Part shown: positions 35,980 through 47,279 of the stretch, one piece after another
How positions within the stretch are numbered: position 1 is the first letter of the stretch
Layout of the letters: each line of letters opens with the position of its first letter
Assembly (NCBI RefSeq): GCF_030286045.1
Contig: NZ_CP127390.1
Span: 1,178,001-1,242,000, forward strand
Length of the DNA stretch: 64,000 bases
Direction: 5' to 3'
Source of the DNA: Propionimicrobium sp. PCR01-08-3
GTDB lineage: Bacteria > Actinomycetota > Actinomycetes > Propionibacteriales > Propionibacteriaceae
Position numbers and translations under genes: made by a program
The notes under the pieces: model-generated
Database searches by the model: none
Told to the model about the DNA's origin: nothing
The model's input: the letters and a program-made list of their open reading frames with translations, nothing else

Positions 35980-36420
35980 GTGGCGTCTGCCGCTGAACAG
36001 GGTCATGTCTTCGATGCAGCCGTATGGGTGTGCCTGAGTGCTGGAGTGGTGTGCGCCGTCGTCGCCGCGGCCCTTGATCAAATTCAAGGCCTGGTCAGTG
36101 TGCTCGGGGCAGTGACGTTGGTGCTCGGATATTTCTGGGGCGGTCAGGCCGTGCAGAGATATGCACTTCGATTGGCCAACAGTCAAGGCATGATGGTGAT
36201 CATCATCGGCTACCTGGTACGGGTCGCGGCGCTGGGCATCGTCTTGCTGTCTGCCCACAGCTTCGGTCGAATCAGCACACTCGTGTCGACCGGTTGGGTG
36301 GCAGCCGGATCACTGTCCGCCATCGTCGGATGGCTCGGCGGCTTGATCTTTGCCCATTCACGCGCACGAATTCCCGTCTACGATCGGCCCTACGTTGCTC
36401 CACAGGGGAGGGACGCATGA
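35980..36420 (+). CDS. AtpI-like membrane protein of the ATP synthase operon
   Basis: A 146-residue protein with four predicted membrane helices (AAVWVCLSAGVVCAVVAAAL; the region around LGAVTLVLGYF; MMVIIIGYLVRVAALGIVLL; the region around AGSLSAIVGWLGG). Position directly before the Fo genes and topology fit the AtpI group, which helps c-ring assembly; the sequence is weakly conserved, so the assignment rests mainly on context. GTG 35980 follows GAGGAGG. The stop overlaps the next gene by 4 bases. Confidence 0.65.
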   Translation: MASAAEQGHVFDAAVWVCLSAGVVCAVVAAALDQIQGLVSVLGAVTLVLGYFWGGQAVQRYALRLANSQGMMVIIIGYLVRVAALGIVLLSAHSFGRISTLVSTGWVAAGSLSAIVGWLGGLIFAHSRARIPVYDRPYVAPQGRDA

Positions 36421-36707
36421 ACCGCGACACCTCGGCCAGATCCGAGCCGGAGAGCTTCGACGTCGCCCCGGACCGCATTGGCGAGCCGCTGGCCGGCGAG
36501 CGGCTCAAATCGGCGCAACGCTCCACCTCGAAGGACCAAGGGCTGACCATCCTCAGTTACCTGCTGGCAGGCATTGGGCTGTACGGTGGTCTTGGCTGGC
36601 TCGCCGATCGTGCTTTTCATACGTCATTTTTGATCGCTGTGGGGCTGATTCTCGGAGCGGTCATCAGCATGTACATCATTATCAAGCGATACGGGAGTGT
36701 TGCATGA
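36417..36707 (+). CDS. AtpZ/AtpI family two-helix membrane protein
   Basis: A 96-residue protein: a 40-residue hydrophilic N terminus and two membrane helices joined by a short loop, the hairpin shape of AtpZ (PF09527-like), with GLGWLADRAFHTSFLIAVG in the family style. AtpZ and AtpI form a small complex tied to c-ring assembly or divalent-cation supply. ATG 36417 overlaps the upstream stop (ATGA), and the stop overlaps the atpB start in the same way. The order four-helix then two-helix protein is the reverse of the common atpZ-atpI order. Confidence 0.7.
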   Translation: MNRDTSARSEPESFDVAPDRIGEPLAGERLKSAQRSTSKDQGLTILSYLLAGIGLYGGLGWLADRAFHTSFLIAVGLILGAVISMYIIIKRYGSVA

Positions 36708-37471
36708 TCCCGATGGAGGGTTACACCGCGCCGGGTGTGGAGGACTTCCAATTCCCGGGGCTTTTCGGCACCGACTGGATCACCAAGCCGATGATCCAGG
36801 CGATCATCGCCGCGATAGCGGTAGTGATCATCTGGTGGCTGGCATCGAGACGCCTGACCACCGTGCCGAACAAGCGGCAGTTCCTGATGGAGTATCTCTA
36901 CGACTTCATCCGCAATGGTGTAGGACGCGACATCTTGGGGCCGGGCTTCCGGCCCTACATCGGCCTGCTGGTGGGCCTGTTCACCTATATCCTGCTGAAC
37001 AACTGGTTTGGTGAACTCTTCTTGTTCATGTTCCCCACCATGTCGAATATCGGATATTCGTGGGGCGCCGTGGTGATGGTTCTGTTCATCTATATCTATG
37101 CAGGATTCCGCACTCATGGTCCCGGATACCTGAAGAAGGCTCTCATTCCCGAGGGCGTGCCCTGGTACCTGTATCCAATCATCGTTCCGGTGGAGTTCCT
37201 GTCCACCTTCATAACCCGACCGCTGACCTTGGGCGTCCGGTTGTTCGCCAATATGTTCGCTGGTCATCTGACGATCATGGTCTTCGTGGTCGGCGGCACT
37301 TACCTGATCACCCAGGCCGACGGCATCCTGCTGAAGATCGGCGGAGGATTCTCCATTATCTTCAGCTTCGTGATGTTGGGATTCGAGTTGTTCATCGGAT
37401 TCCTGCAGGCTTATATCTTCACGATTCTGACAGCACAGTACATTTCATCCTCGATCAGTGATTCGCACTGA
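36704..37471 (+). CDS. atpB: F1Fo ATP synthase subunit a
   Basis: A 255-residue Fo stator subunit with five to six helices forming the proton half-channels. The essential arginine lies in PLTLGVRLFANMFAGH. ATG 36704 overlaps the upstream gene (ATGA); a second in-frame ATG follows four codons in. It is the first canonical gene of an atpBEFHAGDC operon in standard order. Confidence 0.96.
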   Translation: MIPMEGYTAPGVEDFQFPGLFGTDWITKPMIQAIIAAIAVVIIWWLASRRLTTVPNKRQFLMEYLYDFIRNGVGRDILGPGFRPYIGLLVGLFTYILLNNWFGELFLFMFPTMSNIGYSWGAVVMVLFIYIYAGFRTHGPGYLKKALIPEGVPWYLYPIIVPVEFLSTFITRPLTLGVRLFANMFAGHLTIMVFVVGGTYLITQADGILLKIGGGFSIIFSFVMLGFELFIGFLQAYIFTILTAQYISSSISDSH

Positions 37472-37508
37472 TTGCAGCACGCAAATCGTTCAACGAAAGG
37501 AACAAAGA

Positions 37509-37730
37509 ATGACCCCCATGGAACTGGCCGGCTCGATCAACGTCATCGGGTACGCCCTGGCCACACTCGGCCCGGGCATCGGTGTGGCCTGGATCTTCGC
37601 CTCGGTCATCAATGGCACCGCCCGCCAGCCTGAGGCCAAGGGTGCCATGATGAGCACGGCATACATCGGCTTCGCCGTTGTCGAGGCACTGGCCATTCTG
37701 GGCTTCGTGCTCGCCTTCGTCATTCAGTGA
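37509..37730 (+). CDS. atpE: F1Fo ATP synthase subunit c
   Basis: A 73-residue helical hairpin that forms the rotor ring. GPGIGVAWIF in helix 1 carries the glycine-rich packing motif, the RQPE loop contacts gamma/epsilon, and Glu59 in VVEALAIL carries the proton. The residues around Glu59 look like the proton-type rather than the sodium-type site. AAAGGAA lies just upstream of ATG 37509. This short gap before atpE is common and supports the high stoichiometry of subunit c. Confidence 0.96.
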   Translation: MTPMELAGSINVIGYALATLGPGIGVAWIFASVINGTARQPEAKGAMMSTAYIGFAVVEALAILGFVLAFVIQ

Positions 37731-38344
37731 GCGGGCCCACCATGTACGGTGTGGGACTGAACCCGATGGAGATTTCGCTGGGGCCGCTGGCTCCGGAACA
37801 TCTCTCCGAATTCATCGTCGGCCTGGTGCTGGCGATCATCGTCGCCGTCGGCGTACAGAAGATCGCGGTGCCCAAGTTCGAGCAGATGTACAACCGGCGG
37901 GCCGAAGAGATCGAGGGCGGTATCAACCGGGCTCAGGTGATCAAGCAGGAGGCCGAAGAGACCAAGCGTCACTATCAAGAGCAGCTTGCCAGCTCCCGCG
38001 AACAGGCCGCTGCGTTGCGCGATCAGGCCAGGGCTCAAGCGGAGCAGATCGTCGTGGAAGCCCGCAAAACCGCGGAGGCCGAGGCAGATCGCATCCGCAG
38101 GGCGGGCGAGTTGCAGTTGGCGAATGAGCGCGAGCAGGCCTTTAGCGAGTTGCGCTCCGATGTCGGCAATTTGGCCGTCCGGTTGTCCGAGCGGGTGATC
38201 GGTGAGACTCTCGCCGACCCAGGGGCCGCTGGACGCACGGTCGACCGGTTCCTCACGGAGCTGGATGCCCAGCCCTCGCGGATGGTTCCCGACTACGTGC
38301 CTGATTCCGTCGTGGGGTCCGACAAGCAAGGACCACAGCAGTGA
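37727..38344 (+). CDS. atpF: F1Fo ATP synthase subunit b
   Basis: A 205-residue stator stalk subunit with one N-terminal membrane helix (FIVGLVLAIIVAVGV) and a long right-handed coiled coil rich in Ala, Glu, Gln and Arg. The C-terminal 30 residues after the delta-binding region are a hydrophilic tail. GTG 37727 overlaps the atpE stop; ATG 37742 is an alternative start five codons later. The stop overlaps the atpH start. Confidence 0.93.
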   Translation: MSGPTMYGVGLNPMEISLGPLAPEHLSEFIVGLVLAIIVAVGVQKIAVPKFEQMYNRRAEEIEGGINRAQVIKQEAEETKRHYQEQLASSREQAAALRDQARAQAEQIVVEARKTAEAEADRIRRAGELQLANEREQAFSELRSDVGNLAVRLSERVIGETLADPGAAGRTVDRFLTELDAQPSRMVPDYVPDSVVGSDKQGPQQ

Positions 38345-39120
38345 TGGAAACCGACACTCGGTTACGCAAACTCGATGCCCAGGCCGACCGCTGGAATCCG
38401 CAGCCTGCCGACATCGACGCTTTGGTGAGTGTTTGTGACGCGGTGGCCGGTCAGGGGCAGCTGCGAGGTGCGCTGAGCGACCCGGCGCTGCCCGGCGAGG
38501 CGCGGGCGCAGCTGGCAACCGACCTGTTGGGTGGCCGGGTGAGTTCCGGGGCGGTCGAGTTGGTGGCCGCGGTGGCGGCGGTTTGCACTGATGAGCACGA
38601 TCTCGAAGATCTGCTGGAACGCATGACGGTCAGAGCGACCTTGCGGCAGCAGGGCCAGATCGACCAGGTCGCGGATGAACTGTTCAGGTTCGCCCGGATG
38701 ATTCAGGCAGATCCCGAGCTTTTGGCGACGCTGACCGACCCCAGACTCGAGTTGCCGGCTCGCCAGGAGCTGGTGGGCACGATACTCGAGGGCAAAGCCT
38801 CGCCGCAGACCATCGCCTTGGCGCGGCGAGCGGTCGCCGGACGCAATCATCCGCTGGTGAAGACCCTGGATGGATACGTGGAACTGGCCGCCCAGGTCAC
38901 CTCCAGCATGATCGCGAAGGTGAGCGTGGCGCAGCCACTGACCGATGATCAGCTCGCTCATATCAAGGCGCAGTTGGTGCGCATCTACGGCGCGGCGGTC
39001 GACGTGCGGGTCGAGATCGTCCCGCAGGTACTGGGCGGGGTACGCATCGAGGTCGGTGACGACGTCATCGACGGCACGATCCAGAACAGACTTAATCAAG
39101 CTCGTCGGCTGATCGGCTGA
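38344..39120 (+). CDS. atpH: F1Fo ATP synthase subunit delta
   Basis: A 258-residue stator protein that joins subunit b to the top of F1. The C-terminal region VRVEIVPQVLGGVRIEVGDDVIDGTI is the conserved OSCP/delta signature. It is longer than the roughly 180-residue E. coli protein because of an N-terminal helical domain extension; it is not a b-delta fusion as in mycobacteria, because no membrane helix is present. ATG 38344 overlaps the atpF stop. Confidence 0.94.
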   Translation: METDTRLRKLDAQADRWNPQPADIDALVSVCDAVAGQGQLRGALSDPALPGEARAQLATDLLGGRVSSGAVELVAAVAAVCTDEHDLEDLLERMTVRATLRQQGQIDQVADELFRFARMIQADPELLATLTDPRLELPARQELVGTILEGKASPQTIALARRAVAGRNHPLVKTLDGYVELAAQVTSSMIAKVSVAQPLTDDQLAHIKAQLVRIYGAAVDVRVEIVPQVLGGVRIEVGDDVIDGTIQNRLNQARRLIG

Positions 39121-39144
39121 CGACAACAAGGAGTGGAGACCGCG

Positions 39145-40779
39145 ATGGCGGAACTGACGATTCGCCCCGATGAGATCCGGGACGCGCTGGACGAGTTCGT
39201 GCGCAAGTACGAGCCCACCCAGTCGGCCCGCGAAGAAATCGGCAGCGTGATCACCTCGGGCGACGGTATCGCCCGGGTCGAAGGCCTGCCTTCGGCGATG
39301 GCCAATGAGCTGCTGCGCTTCGAGGACGGGACCCTCGGCATTGCGCTGAACCTGGATGCCCGGGAGATCGGTGTGGTCGTCCTGGGTGACTCGGACGGTA
39401 TCGAAGAGGGCTCCCGGGTCACGGGCACCGGCGAGATCCTGTCGGTGCCGGTGGGCGACGGGTATCTCGGACGCGTGGTCGACGCGATGGGCAATCCGAT
39501 TGATGGCAAGGGCGCCATCGAAGGCGCGACCGAGCGTCGTCCGTTGGAGTTGCAGGCCGCCGGCGTGATGGACCGCCAGGAGGTCAACGAGCCGCTGATG
39601 ACCGGTCTGAAAGCCATCGACGCGATGACGCCGATCGGACGCGGCCAGCGCCAGTTGATCATCGGCGACCGGAAGACCGGCAAGACGGCGATCGCCATCG
39701 ACACCATCCTCAACCAGAAGGGCAACTGGCAGACCGGCGATCCGGCCAAGCAGGTGCTCTGCATCTACGTTGCCGTCGGACAGAAGAACTCCACGGTCGC
39801 CGAGGTGCACGAGACGCTGACCAAGCACGGCGCGATGGACTACACCGTGATCGTGAACGCCCCGGCCTCCGACCCGGCCGGCTTCAAATACATCGCCCCC
39901 TACGCCGGTTCCGCGATCGGGCAGAACTGGATGTATCAGGGCCGTCACGTGCTGATCGTCTTCGACGACCTGACCAAACAGGCCGAGGCATATCGTGCGA
40001 TGTCGTTGCTGCTGCGGCGTCCGCCGGGCCGCGAGGCCTACCCCGGCGACGTCTTCTACCTGCACTCCCGTCTGCTGGAGCGTTGTGCCAAGCTCTCGGA
40101 CGAGCTGGGCGCAGGCTCGATGACCGGTCTTCCGATCGTCGAGACCAAGGCGAACGACGTCTCGGCATATATCCCGACCAACGTCATCTCGATCACCGAC
40201 GGCCAGATCTTCTTGCAGTCCGATCTGTTCAACGCCAACCAGCGTCCTGCGGTCGATGTCGGCATCTCGGTGTCGCGCGTCGGCGGCGCAGCTCAGACCA
40301 AGGCGATGAAGAAGGTCTCCGGCACCCTGAAAATCTCGCTGGCCCAGTACCGCGACATGCAGGCGTTCGCGATGTTCGCCTCCGATCTGGACGACGCGTC
40401 CAAGCGCCAATTGGAGCGTGGTGCCCGGCTGATGGAACTGTTGCGCCAGCCGCAGTACTCTCCGATGCCGATGGAGGAACAGGTCGTCACCATCTGGGCG
40501 GGCACGACCGGTCAACTCGACAACGTGCCCGTCGAGGACGTCCAGCGTTTCGCGTCCGATTTCGTCGATCAACTGCGGCATAACTCGACGCTGCTTACCA
40601 CGATCGCCGACACCGGTGTGATGGGGGATGATGAGCTGGCGAGCGCGTCGGCCGAGATCGCTTCATTCAAGAAGACCTTCCGGACCGCCTCGGGCGCGTT
40701 GCTCGGCGAAGGCGAAGCCGACGAGGTGACCGATTCTGACATCGAGCAACAGCAGATCGTCAAGCAGAAGAGGGGATGA
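39145..40779 (+). CDS. atpA: F1Fo ATP synthase subunit alpha
   Basis: A 544-residue non-catalytic nucleotide-binding subunit of F1. The P-loop GDRKTGKT is at 174-181 (most alpha subunits have GDRQTGKT), and the arginine-finger region [16 protein letters not shown] is complete. ATG 39145 is preferred: GGAG repeats at 39130-39138 precede it. The C terminus has about 30 extra acidic and Gln-rich residues, as in other actinobacteria. Confidence 0.97.
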   Translation: MAELTIRPDEIRDALDEFVRKYEPTQSAREEIGSVITSGDGIARVEGLPSAMANELLRFEDGTLGIALNLDAREIGVVVLGDSDGIEEGSRVTGTGEILSVPVGDGYLGRVVDAMGNPIDGKGAIEGATERRPLELQAAGVMDRQEVNEPLMTGLKAIDAMTPIGRGQRQLIIGDRKTGKTAIAIDTILNQKGNWQTGDPAKQVLCIYVAVGQKNSTVAEVHETLTKHGAMDYTVIVNAPASDPAGFKYIAPYAGSAIGQNWMYQGRHVLIVFDDLTKQAEAYRAMSLLLRRPPGREAYPGDVFYLHSRLLERCAKLSDELGAGSMTGLPIVETKANDVSAYIPTNVISITDGQIFLQSDLFNANQRPAVDVGISVSRVGGAAQTKAMKKVSGTLKISLAQYRDMQAFAMFASDLDDASKRQLERGARLMELLRQPQYSPMPMEEQVVTIWAGTTGQLDNVPVEDVQRFASDFVDQLRHNSTLLTTIADTGVMGDDELASASAEIASFKKTFRTASGALLGEGEADEVTDSDIEQQQIVKQKRG

Positions 40780-40782
40780 CCC

Positions 40783-43171
<2,389 letters not shown>

Positions 43172-43172
43172 G

Positions 43173-43598
43173 ATGGCCTCTGGCCTGCTTTCCGTCAAGT
43201 TCGTCGCCACCGATGGGCTGGTCTGGCAGGGGGACGCTGTCAGCGTGCTGGTGCGTACCGTGGAGGGCGATATCGGCATCCTGGTCGGACACGAGCCGTT
43301 GATGGCTGCCCTGGTGCCGCACGGCGCCGAAGCCGTCACTCCCGACGGCGTGAGACACGTGATCGCCATCGATTCCGGGTTCATCTCGGTGTTCAACGAT
43401 CATGTGTCCGTGCTGTCGGCCTATGGCGAGCTTGCCGATGAGATATCGCTGGACGAAGCCCAGATCGAATTGGCGGCGATGCACTCCAAGGTGCAATCCG
43501 CCGAGGTGACCGAGCGTGAATTGCGCCAGTACCGCAGGCTTCAGTCGCAGGTCAAGGCCGGCGAGAAGTACCGGGAACTGGCCAAGAACACCCATTAG
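43173..43598 (+). CDS. atpC: F1Fo ATP synthase subunit epsilon
   Basis: A 141-residue rotor subunit with the N-terminal beta sandwich (GDIGILVGHEPLMAALVPHG) and a C-terminal pair of helices that can inhibit ATP hydrolysis. The ATG lies one base after the atpD stop, completing the operon. Downstream, TTAGCC and GGCTAA (43595-43600 with 43630-43635) can pair, but there is no T run, so a terminator is uncertain. Nothing else is supported in 43599-43794 except the -10-like box at 43783-43788. Confidence 0.95.
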   Translation: MASGLLSVKFVATDGLVWQGDAVSVLVRTVEGDIGILVGHEPLMAALVPHGAEAVTPDGVRHVIAIDSGFISVFNDHVSVLSAYGELADEISLDEAQIELAAMHSKVQSAEVTERELRQYRRLQSQVKAGEKYRELAKNTH

Positions 43599-43782
43599 CC
43601 AAAGTGGCCCTGCCGGGCTGCCCTTCTTCGGCTAAGAACGGCGGTGCGGACGCCCGGTGACGGCGGACGCTGCCGCGCGTGGGCCTGGGGCCATTCTCGG
43701 CCTGAAGTTCTTGGCGATCCCGGGTGCGCGCCTGCCGAAGTATGGGGCTCGCACCCGGTTATCAAAGATGATCAAGGTACGC

Positions 43783-43788
43783 TAATCT
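43783..43788 (+). promoter_or_regulatory. Candidate -10 box of a leaderless DUF2550 gene
   Basis: TAATCT ends 6 bases before the ATG at 43795. No ribosome site is present, which fits leaderless transcription. Confidence 0.4.
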
Positions 43789-43794
43789 CTGGAT

Positions 43795-44262
43795 ATGGGT
43801 GATCTCGACGGGCTGAGCGGCGGAGTCGCCCTCATTCTGTTGATCGTCATCTGTTGCCTCCTTCTTATCTTTGTGCGCCGCCTGTGGCTCAATAGCCAGG
43901 GCGGCCTTTTTGACTGTGGGCTGCATAAAGCGGGCACCCGCAGATGGCGTGCCGGTTTGGCGCGCTATTCCGGCGAACGTTTCGAGTGGTATCTGCTGTG
44001 GCGGATCGGGCCCAAACCGTCGAGGGTGTTCGTCCGCAGCAGATGCGAGGTCGTCGGGATACGGAAGACCAGCATCAGCGAAGCCAACCTCGGATATGCC
44101 TTTTCGACGATTCTTTCGGTACGGGTGCCCGGGGACAGACCGGGTGAGCTGGCACAGGTGTGGGATCTGGTCTTGAATGAGGGATCGGCGACAGGCCTGG
44201 TCAGTTGGCTGGAGGCGGCTCCTCCGGGCCACGGCGGTTATCTGCGCAGAGTCAACGGATAG
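43795..44262 (+). CDS. DUF2550 family membrane-anchored protein
   Basis: A 155-residue protein with one N-terminal membrane helix (ALILLIVICCLLLIFV) and a roughly 115-residue cytoplasmic domain rich in Arg and Trp. It matches the DUF2550 family, whose gene sits directly after atpC in many actinobacteria (Rv1312 position in M. tuberculosis). The function is not known; the constant position suggests a membrane or bioenergetic role, but no sequence motif proves this. Confidence 0.8.
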   Translation: MGDLDGLSGGVALILLIVICCLLLIFVRRLWLNSQGGLFDCGLHKAGTRRWRAGLARYSGERFEWYLLWRIGPKPSRVFVRSRCEVVGIRKTSISEANLGYAFSTILSVRVPGDRPGELAQVWDLVLNEGSATGLVSWLEAAPPGHGGYLRRVNG

Positions 44263-44343
44263 TCATTCGCTACACCGGTCGGCAGCTCGCCTCGCGCGGG
44301 TACGGTTCGGCCGGCTGTCTCAACTCACCAGAAAGGGCTGCTC

Positions 44344-45489
44344 ATGCATGGCGAATACGCAGGGGTGGCGGTCGAGTTGGAGACCGAGGACGGTTCGCTG
44401 AATCGGCTGCGCTTCGGCACGGATACGGCGAGCACGTGCGGGCACGGAGCCGGGTGGCGGGGCAACGATGCGCCTCCTCGGATCGATGACGCCGACCGGG
44501 CCGTGGCGGATGCGGCGGTCGGGACAGATGCCGCAATAGCTGGCGGCCGCATCGTTGGCCCGGAGCTCCTGCGCGCCGCGGAGAAGGCTTTGACGGGCGC
44601 GCCGCTGCAGTCCGGCGTCCAAACCATGATCGAGACGTTGACCGCCGATGTACCCGGTTTGCCGGACGACCTGACGAGAGCAATCGCCATCGCGATCCGC
44701 CGGGCGGCACGCGGCGCCTGCGACTGGAGAGACCTGACGTTCGACGTCATCGGTCCGCTGAGTCTGCCGGTGGCTCAGCATGTGGCACTCGATCAGGTCA
44801 TCGCCGACGATGTGCGTGCCGGCCGCCGTAACCCGACCTTCCGGATCTGGGAATGGCATGACCCGGCGGTCGTGATCGGTTCCTTCCAGTCCGTGCGCAA
44901 CGAGGTCGATCCGGTGCAAGCGGCCAGATACGGCTTCGGGGTGGTGCGGCGGATCTCGGGTGGAGGAGCGATGTACATGCCGCCCGGGTGCTGCATCACC
45001 TATTCGCTGACAGTGCCGGGAGCGCTCACCGAGGGGCTGAGCTTCGAACAGTCCTATGCCTTCTTGGACGCCTGGGTCTTGGACGCGCTCGCCGAGGCGG
45101 GCGTGCGCGCCAGATACGTGCCGTTGAACGACATCGCCACCGACAAGGGCAAGATCGGCGGGGCCGCGCAACGCCGTTTCGCCGATGGCACCGTGCTGCA
45201 CCACGTCACCAGCTCGTACGCCATGGACATGGAGGTGTTGTCGAAAGTGCTGCGGCTGGGCCGCGAACGGATCAGTGACAAGGGCACCGCGAGCGCGGTG
45301 AAATGGGTGGATCCGATGAGCTCGCAGACGAAGCTGACGCGCGAGCAGGTCATGCAACGCTTCCTGGCGAGTTTCCGAAGGCGATACCGCTGCGTGGACG
45401 CGACCTATTCGGACGACCAGCTTGCCCGCGCCCAAGAACTGGTGGCCAACAAATTCGGTACGGACGAATGGACCTACCGGGTGCCATGA
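44344..45489 (+). CDS. Lipoate-protein ligase, permuted (accessory domain first)
   Basis: A 381-residue protein. Residues about 1-125 begin MHGEYAGVAVELETEDG and resemble the LplA C-terminal/LplB accessory domain. Residues about 135-381 are the catalytic BPL/LplA domain, with RRISGGGAMYMPPG (lipoyl-AMP binding) and the catalytic lysine in TDKGKIGGAAQRR. It would activate lipoate with ATP and attach it to E2 or GcvH lysines. Kgd in this window needs a lipoylated partner E2. GAAAGG lies 7 bases before ATG 44344. An octanoyl-transferase role (LipM type) is an alternative. Confidence 0.8.
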   Translation: MHGEYAGVAVELETEDGSLNRLRFGTDTASTCGHGAGWRGNDAPPRIDDADRAVADAAVGTDAAIAGGRIVGPELLRAAEKALTGAPLQSGVQTMIETLTADVPGLPDDLTRAIAIAIRRAARGACDWRDLTFDVIGPLSLPVAQHVALDQVIADDVRAGRRNPTFRIWEWHDPAVVIGSFQSVRNEVDPVQAARYGFGVVRRISGGGAMYMPPGCCITYSLTVPGALTEGLSFEQSYAFLDAWVLDALAEAGVRARYVPLNDIATDKGKIGGAAQRRFADGTVLHHVTSSYAMDMEVLSKVLRLGRERISDKGTASAVKWVDPMSSQTKLTREQVMQRFLASFRRRYRCVDATYSDDQLARAQELVANKFGTDEWTYRVP

Positions 45490-45525
45490 GTTTTTGGACG
45501 CGGGTTATCGCATCGCCTGGCCTGT

Positions 45526-46221
45526 TCACTGGTTCGGGTTGCGCTCCCCGCCGGGAACCCAGAGCACGTCGTCCACTCCGGCTCGAGCGTTGGCGTGCCG
45601 GGCGAGGATGAAGAACAGGTCGCTCAACCGGTTCAGGTATTTCAGCGGCAGCGGACTGATCCGGCCGGTCTGGTCGTCGTCCCCGGCGGCTTCCGGTGCC
45701 TGACCGCCGACGGGTTCCGACATCTGCTGGCCGGGGGTCGCCTCCGGGTTCGTTTCGTTGATGCCCAGCAGGCCGTATACCTCGGCAGCGGCCCAGGCCT
45801 GACGTTCGGCGCGGCGTGTCATGGTGCGCAGCAGGTGAAATTGCGCGCTGGTGGCCGATCCTCCCGGAAGGATGAATGAATTCAAACTCGGCAGCCCCTC
45901 GATGAACTCATCGCACCAGCCTTCCAGCCTGTCGATGCTGGGCTGAATGATGCGCAGCGGCTCCCACTTGGGGTCGGGATCGAAGGGGTTGGAAAGATCG
46001 GCGCCGAGATCGAAAAGCTCGTTCTGGACGATCCGCAGGGCCGCACGAACATGATCGTCCACGTCGTAGTTCGCCAACAGCACTCCGATGGCGGAGTTGA
46101 GTTCATCGACGCTGCCATAGGCCTCGACTCGGGGATCGGTCTTACGAGTCACGGAGTTGTCGGAGAGTCGCGTCTTCCCGGCATCGCCGGTTCGGGTATA
46201 GATACGGGTGAGATGAACCAT
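45526..46221 (-). CDS. Cob(I)alamin adenosyltransferase, PduO type
   Basis: A 231-residue enzyme making adenosylcobalamin from ATP and cob(I)alamin. The N-terminal ATP motif is YTRTGDAGKTRL, SVDELNSAIG follows, FILPGGSATSAQFHLLRTMTRRAER is the core helix, and PLKYLNRLSDLFFILARHAN closes the active site. Between them about 35 residues rich in Pro, Gly, Glu and Gln interrupt the usual short link. Its product is the cofactor of methylmalonyl-CoA mutase, which works with the epimerase encoded at 51149-51595. Confidence 0.92.
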   Translation of the reverse strand: MVHLTRIYTRTGDAGKTRLSDNSVTRKTDPRVEAYGSVDELNSAIGVLLANYDVDDHVRAALRIVQNELFDLGADLSNPFDPDPKWEPLRIIQPSIDRLEGWCDEFIEGLPSLNSFILPGGSATSAQFHLLRTMTRRAERQAWAAAEVYGLLGINETNPEATPGQQMSEPVGGQAPEAAGDDDQTGRISPLPLKYLNRLSDLFFILARHANARAGVDDVLWVPGGERNPNQ

Positions 46222-46515
46222 GCTTGCAGCCTAGCCGCAACGCCCTCATCGGGCGGGTCATCGTATCGGTGACCAGCCCGGGCCGGGCGCCGTAGTGAGC
46301 GTGGTCGTCAAGCGGCATGTCGGCGTTCGGAAGCAGCACCACCGGTTCTGGATAGGCGGCGCGCAAGAGTGCGAGGTGTGCCCTCGACGGGAGAAGATGC
46401 GGAAGCCGTTGACGGACGAAGCGAGCGGCAATCGGTCGGCCGGACGCCAAGGGCTCTCCCGGAGCCGAACCGCCGCGGCCCGCCGCGCGACCACGAATGT
46501 GAGGAGACAAGGTTG

Positions 46516-47268
46516 ATGACCGCAAGATCAAGGGCAGGACTCGCGGTGTTCTCCGCGTGCGCCATCATCGCGCTGGGAGGTTGCGCGAGCGGGCCGGGAG
46601 AGTCCGGCTCAGGCGCCGTGACTCCGGACGCCCCCACCAGCGCGAGTTCGGCAACGCCCTCGGCCTCCACCAGTGCCTCGGCGACCGGCAGCGCGCCGGC
46701 CAGCACGACGGCAGAGACCGTCAGCTGTTCGTACATCGCCGGCGGCGAGCGCTCCAAGCCGGTCGATCCGCCGCCCTCGGAGAATGTGCCTGCCACCGGC
46801 ACCCTGACCGTCACGTTGGACATGACCGCCGGGCCCGTGGCCATCACCATGGATCGCGCGAATGCACCGTGCACCATCAACTCGTTCGAAGCACTGGTCA
46901 AGCAGGGGTTCTACGACGACAGCTCATGCCACCGGCTGGTCGACCAGGGCATCTTCATCCTGCAATGCGGAGACCCGACGGGCACCGGCACGGGAGGGCC
47001 GGGATACCGTTTCGCCGATGAACTGAGCGGCGACGAGCAGTACACCACCGGCGTGGTGGCGATGGCCAATTCGGGCCCGGACACCAACGGCTCGCAGTTC
47101 TTCATCGTCTGGGGAGATTCACCGCTGGACCCCGATTACACCATCTTCGGCACCATCGACGAGCCCTCGCTCGACGTGGTCAGCACGATTGCCTCACGCG
47201 GAGTATCGAAGGATTCGTCCCCGAACCCGATCGCCGAGGCGAAGATCACCCGCGCCGTCTTCGGATGA
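46516..47268 (+). CDS. Cyclophilin-type peptidyl-prolyl isomerase lipoprotein
   Basis: A 250-residue exported lipoprotein: signal peptide with lipobox ALGGC (Cys23), a 45-residue Ser/Ala/Thr-rich spacer, then a cyclophilin domain (about 90-250) with ANSGPDTNGSQFFIVWGD. The catalytic Arg of cyclophilins is represented by the CHRLVDQG segment. It should catalyse prolyl isomerisation of proteins folding outside the membrane. ATG 46516 has GGAG at 46502-46505. The frame is open back to 46369 but does not encode a signal peptide. The 294-base gap before it (46222-46515) shows no further gene. Confidence 0.9.
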   Translation: MTARSRAGLAVFSACAIIALGGCASGPGESGSGAVTPDAPTSASSATPSASTSASATGSAPASTTAETVSCSYIAGGERSKPVDPPPSENVPATGTLTVTLDMTAGPVAITMDRANAPCTINSFEALVKQGFYDDSSCHRLVDQGIFILQCGDPTGTGTGGPGYRFADELSGDEQYTTGVVAMANSGPDTNGSQFFIVWGDSPLDPDYTIFGTIDEPSLDVVSTIASRGVSKDSSPNPIAEAKITRAVFG

Positions 47269-47279
47269 GTCGAGTGCGC

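Noticed and set aside
38362-40581. A 739-codon open frame antisense to atpH and atpA
   Set aside because: It is a shadow of well-supported ATP synthase genes, with no recognisable domain and no ribosome site.
43595-43635. Intrinsic terminator after atpC
   Set aside because: The pairing arms are only 6 bases with a long loop, and no T run follows.
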